Assembly: GCA_948567375.1 (NCBI GenBank)
Contig: OX419755.1
Coordinates: forward strand, 50,783,001 to 50,847,000
Direction of reading: 5' to 3'
From: Lunularia cruciata
Taxonomy: Eukaryota; Streptophyta; Marchantiopsida; Lunulariales; Lunulariaceae
Length of the DNA: 64,000 nt
Below, one piece after another: positions 60,892-64,000 of the stretch. How positions within the stretch are numbered: the first letter of the stretch is position 1; each line of letters starts with the position of its first letter. A program made the position numbers and the translations under genes. The notes beneath the pieces were generated by a model. It worked only from the letters and a program-made list of their open reading frames with translations, made no database searches and had not been told where the DNA came from.

Positions 60892-63420
60892 TAACATATG
60901 AAGATGATCTATTTCCAATTTAACCAAACCTAGCTTGATAGAAATATTATTCTCTACATCCAACATCTTTTTATCTATTTGAGTTATGAGACTAATTAAC
61001 AAGGCATTCAAGTCCTTGTCCTTCACATTCTTATGCCTCATCTCCTGCACAAGCAATCATAACTTGTGTAACCACAACTCTTCCATTCTTACTTTGGCTT
61101 TAGTGGTTAACCTTGCCTTCATCGCTACAATCACCTCTTTGATAGATTCCATTGAGTCCTTCTATCTTTTCTCTTCCATCACAGCTCTACTCACTTTCAC
61201 TTTCTTTTCATACTCGATTGTGCAATCCTCCAACTCCTTCACATACTGGTCAATCTTTGCCTCTAATGTCTTCACAAGATCTCTCAACCTCCCTTCTTCT
61301 TGATGGCGCTTGGTTAATTCACATTGCCATGCTATTGTCTTTTCTTTTACTTTTTTTTTGAATGCATTGAGCTCCTCCTCCTTAGCTTCAACCAATTTCC
61401 TTTTATTATTTTTCTCTAACTCTACTTTGGCTTGTAACTTTTCTACCCAAAGTCTCTCTTGCATGATTTCATTCACTTTCACTACTAACTCTCTTCCTTG
61501 CTTTTTAAAATTTGCAGAATTTTGTTTATCTTCTTCTGCAATGCTACATTTACCCACAACACTTATCTTTCTTCCTTTCTTATGGTCATACTCTCTTTCA
61601 ACTACAAATTTTCAGATTCTAATCTCCAACACTTGCAATACATTTTTCACCCCGGAATGCTTACTCTGCATCTCCTTCTTCTTCTTCTCCATTTGCAGCA
61701 ATAGCGGACATTCAACATCTCAAAGGTACTCTACTCCTACACACCCTTCTTCCTTGTCTACCTTTTCTTTTGGGATTTTGTCAATCTTGCTCTTCCCTTC
61801 TAAATCCGATGCTTTACTATGAAGTCAGGATCTTTGTACTTTGACCAACACATCATCTTACAAACTCTTATCGTCATCCAAATTGATGATGTGATGTGCC
61901 ACTTTTGAACTTTCCCCTTCTTGCATGACTTGCCTTGGCTTGGCCACCAATCCTTCTTCTTCTTCCATGACCAACTCGGCCATCATCCTCTCTCCTTCCT
62001 CATGTTGCTCAATTTCTTCTTGCAAGGAAGTCACTTTCTCTTGATCTTTTTGCACCTCGGCTTCTCCCTCACTATCCTTGTTGGATTCTTCATTTTGCAA
62101 GGTTAACTCAACTTCTTCTTCCTCTGACCCCTCCAACACAGAGTTTGCTTCATCTTCCAATTCAACCTCCTCTTCTGGTGCAGTATTTTGGATTTGCTTT
62201 CCTTCTCTTTGCCCAATCCTTCTTAACTTATGAGGCTATACGAGAGAGCTCTCCACTTCAAGTCGGTTTCTCTTCTTCTTTATTGGCATAGGAACCAACA
62301 TCTTCCTATTCTGTCATGTTCTTGCATAGTGGTCGTCATTGCTTCTCAATTGCTGAATATATTGTTGCTCCCCGTCATTGGCTTCTTGACGTAGATCGAG
62401 ATGAAAGTGAGACACAATCTTCTTCTTCTCATTGTTACTCAATAGGTTCAACCCAAGGTAAAAGTGTGCTGCAAAAGGAACAAAGTAATGCAGTGGTGTC
62501 AATCTCCTCAAATTCAGCATCATCTACCACGTCCTTTGATAAAAATACTACGCCTAATTAATCAGCTCTCTTGCAAACATTTTGTGGAAGAACATGCCTG
62601 CTGCTTTGTAACATAGGTGGTGCACTCTCATTTAAAAATGCCATCATTGCACTTATGATACTCTCCATACTTGGTCCCAATAAGTTTCCACCTTGTACCC
62701 ATTCTTTGTATGCTTTGAGGTGAATGAGTTTTTGACTTCTTGGGTTTCTTCTGCAACTTCTCCTTTCCCCAAGAATGTAGCTCCATGCTCTTCTCCACTC
62801 TCTCATCCTAACACCAATCTCCAATTGGACTCTGTCAATTGAGCCGGATTGCCTCTTTTCCCAACCGTTGTTGGCCCATCTACACACTTACTAGCCGTTA
62901 TCTCTATCATGAAATTGGGAAAGCTCAAGTTCCAATTGCATGCAAGGAAACTAATAAAAAGTTTACTAGAGAACTTTGATGCAGACCATAGCGTCTAACT
63001 TCCTAATCATTGGGTTCCTCACTACCAATGTAAGGCACTTCCTTCCTTTCATTCTACTCTCCTTTGTGTTATGCTTCTAAAAGACAATTCTCCCGTCCCC
63101 TAGGCGTGCAATTCTAAATCCCTTTGGATTCACAAAAACTTCACTCATTACCACTCCTCTCAATTGGTCTCCCTTAGGACTATGAGCCAGCTTGTCTCTC
63201 ACACAGGATGAACCTCTGATGGCTATTATGGTAATGCACCATGGACTAAGAAGGCAAGGAACCCCAACTCCATCATACTCATCCAAGGCTAACACTCCAA
63301 TACTCAAGACATTGCTCACTAGAGAACTCAATGAGAGAAAGAAAGTTGCAAATGAAAAGGATGATGAGTACCTCCTCACCCCTGGTTTATATACTTGTGA
63401 AATAGTTACGCACCAAAGTT
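60892..63420 (-). repeat. E-family repeat, copy E3
   Basis: On the minus strand, in coding order: 62558-62887 (YKEWVQGGNLLGPSMESI, ISAMMAFLNESAPPMLQS, VLPQNVCKRAD), 62314-62523 (FVPFAAHFYLGLNLLSN, DLRQEANDGEQQYIQQLR), the acidic part 61858-62160 (EEIEQHEEGERMMAELVMEEE) and the coiled coil 61162-61557 (WQCELTKRHQEEGRLRDLVK). These match E2 in order. The C terminus and tail are cut off at 60892 by the E2 end. The 5' part near 62900-63420 has no recognised domain. Confidence 0.75.
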
Positions 63421-64000
63421 ACTAATTACTGGGGTAACTCAAGTTACTAGGCTAAAAGTCAAGTTAAGTCAAAAAGTATAAAGGAATATCCATCCACATG
63501 GGCATATTCCACTAAGCATGTGATCTTATCTAGACCCAACCACTAAGTCAAGGATTCCTTCACATGGGCTATCCTTGGACTATAGAAGAATCCAAAACAA
63601 AAAGGCTTGCAGGCCCAAGAGTTCTCAACTCTTTCCTCAAAGCCAAACCCCTAGGAATAATATCAAGTCAATACACTAGAATCCAAAATAGTAGTGCTCA
63701 TCTTTTCCACTTCCTCTAAAGTAAGGTCCCCTTTATCTTAGCTATGACTAAATTTAGCTTATCATGACTAATGTGGAACCATCCTTTATCTCTACATAAA
63801 TAATATCTCTCAAGTATTCGTAATACCAAGCTAAATCTTATAATACTACACACTTGCACAAATAGGTGTTACATTTTACCTTTGGACTAAGTTTTCACTT
63901 TGTCCTCAAAGTGAAAGTCTCTCTACCTTCTATGATATATTGTTACTTTATCATGGTTAATCCTATCAAAGTGTCTTCCTCCCAACTCCTTGAGATCATA
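63421..64000. other. Window end, possible LTR edge
   Basis: The plus strand shows ...GGTGTTACA ending near 63871, followed by a stretch that on the minus strand reads KELGGRHFDRINHDK and HFEDKV before a purine-rich sequence. This could be the 3' end of a minus-strand LTR element, but no second LTR is available in the window. Confidence 0.3.

Noticed and set aside
61310-61822. 170-codon + strand ORF rich in Ser, Leu and Phe
   Set aside because: Antisense reading of the E3 coiled-coil region (Glu/Lys codons read backwards as Phe/Leu/Ser).
1-64000. CRISPR arrays, tRNA or rRNA genes, bacterial operons
   Set aside because: No regularly spaced direct repeats of CRISPR type, no cloverleaf-type conserved T-loop motifs and no rRNA segments were recognised. 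The intron-containing genes show the DNA is eukaryotic.

Overview
The window is nuclear DNA of a land plant. It holds two recognisable intron-containing genes in islands of mixed-complexity DNA, separated by long AT-rich stretches full of decayed LTR retrotransposons. The genes are a plant-type NEDD1 (gamma-tubulin complex WD40 protein, + strand, 5' end cut by the window) and an alpha-expansin (+ strand). TTTAGGG telomere-type repeats, the expansin, chromodomain Ty3/gypsy elements and short introns (116-658 bp) fit a plant. A moss-like bryophyte is my best guess, but that is inference and not proven.

Layout: 1-5410 NEDD1, nine visible exons, all introns phase 0, one with a GC donor. 5411-10377 has no recognisable gene. 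10378-11010 holds a truncated A-family LTR joined to a duplicated gene fragment. 13256-13996 is a solo LTR of family B with a perfect 5-bp target duplication, and 14334-14850 is an older B-family remnant in the other orientation. 14893-23500 is AT-rich DNA with a G-rich island near 19.3 kb. 23505-31100 is a repeat block: chromovirus A (minus strand, 24863-29904), internally deleted, with a B-family solo LTR nested in its 5' LTR. 31.1-38.7 kb is a lower-repeat island carrying the expansin (35346-36527). 38690-39290 is the second copy of the duplicated gene fragment, interrupted by a head-to-head telomeric repeat. 39.3-47.2 kb carries a lysine/glutamate-rich ORF relic and a decayed A-type reverse transcriptase (C). 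47219-52813 is chromovirus B with 5' LTR, primer site, RT, RNase H, integrase, chromodomain and a truncated 3' LTR. 52814-56069 is a different gypsy fragment (D: gag, protease, start of RT). 56070-63420 contains three copies (E1 minus, E2 plus, E3 minus) of a repeat encoding an acidic, coiled-coil-rich protein that I cannot classify.

Nothing here looks like an operon or a multi-gene system. The two genes act separately: microtubule nucleation and cell-wall loosening. All mobile elements seen are broken by stops, frameshifts or deletions. The observations most worth following are the clustered heat-shock-element-like motifs directly upstream of the TATA box in both A LTRs, the paired W-box motifs conserved in B LTRs, the E family, the duplicated gene fragment with its telomeric insertion, and a perfect 20-bp-stem hairpin at 24350-24397.
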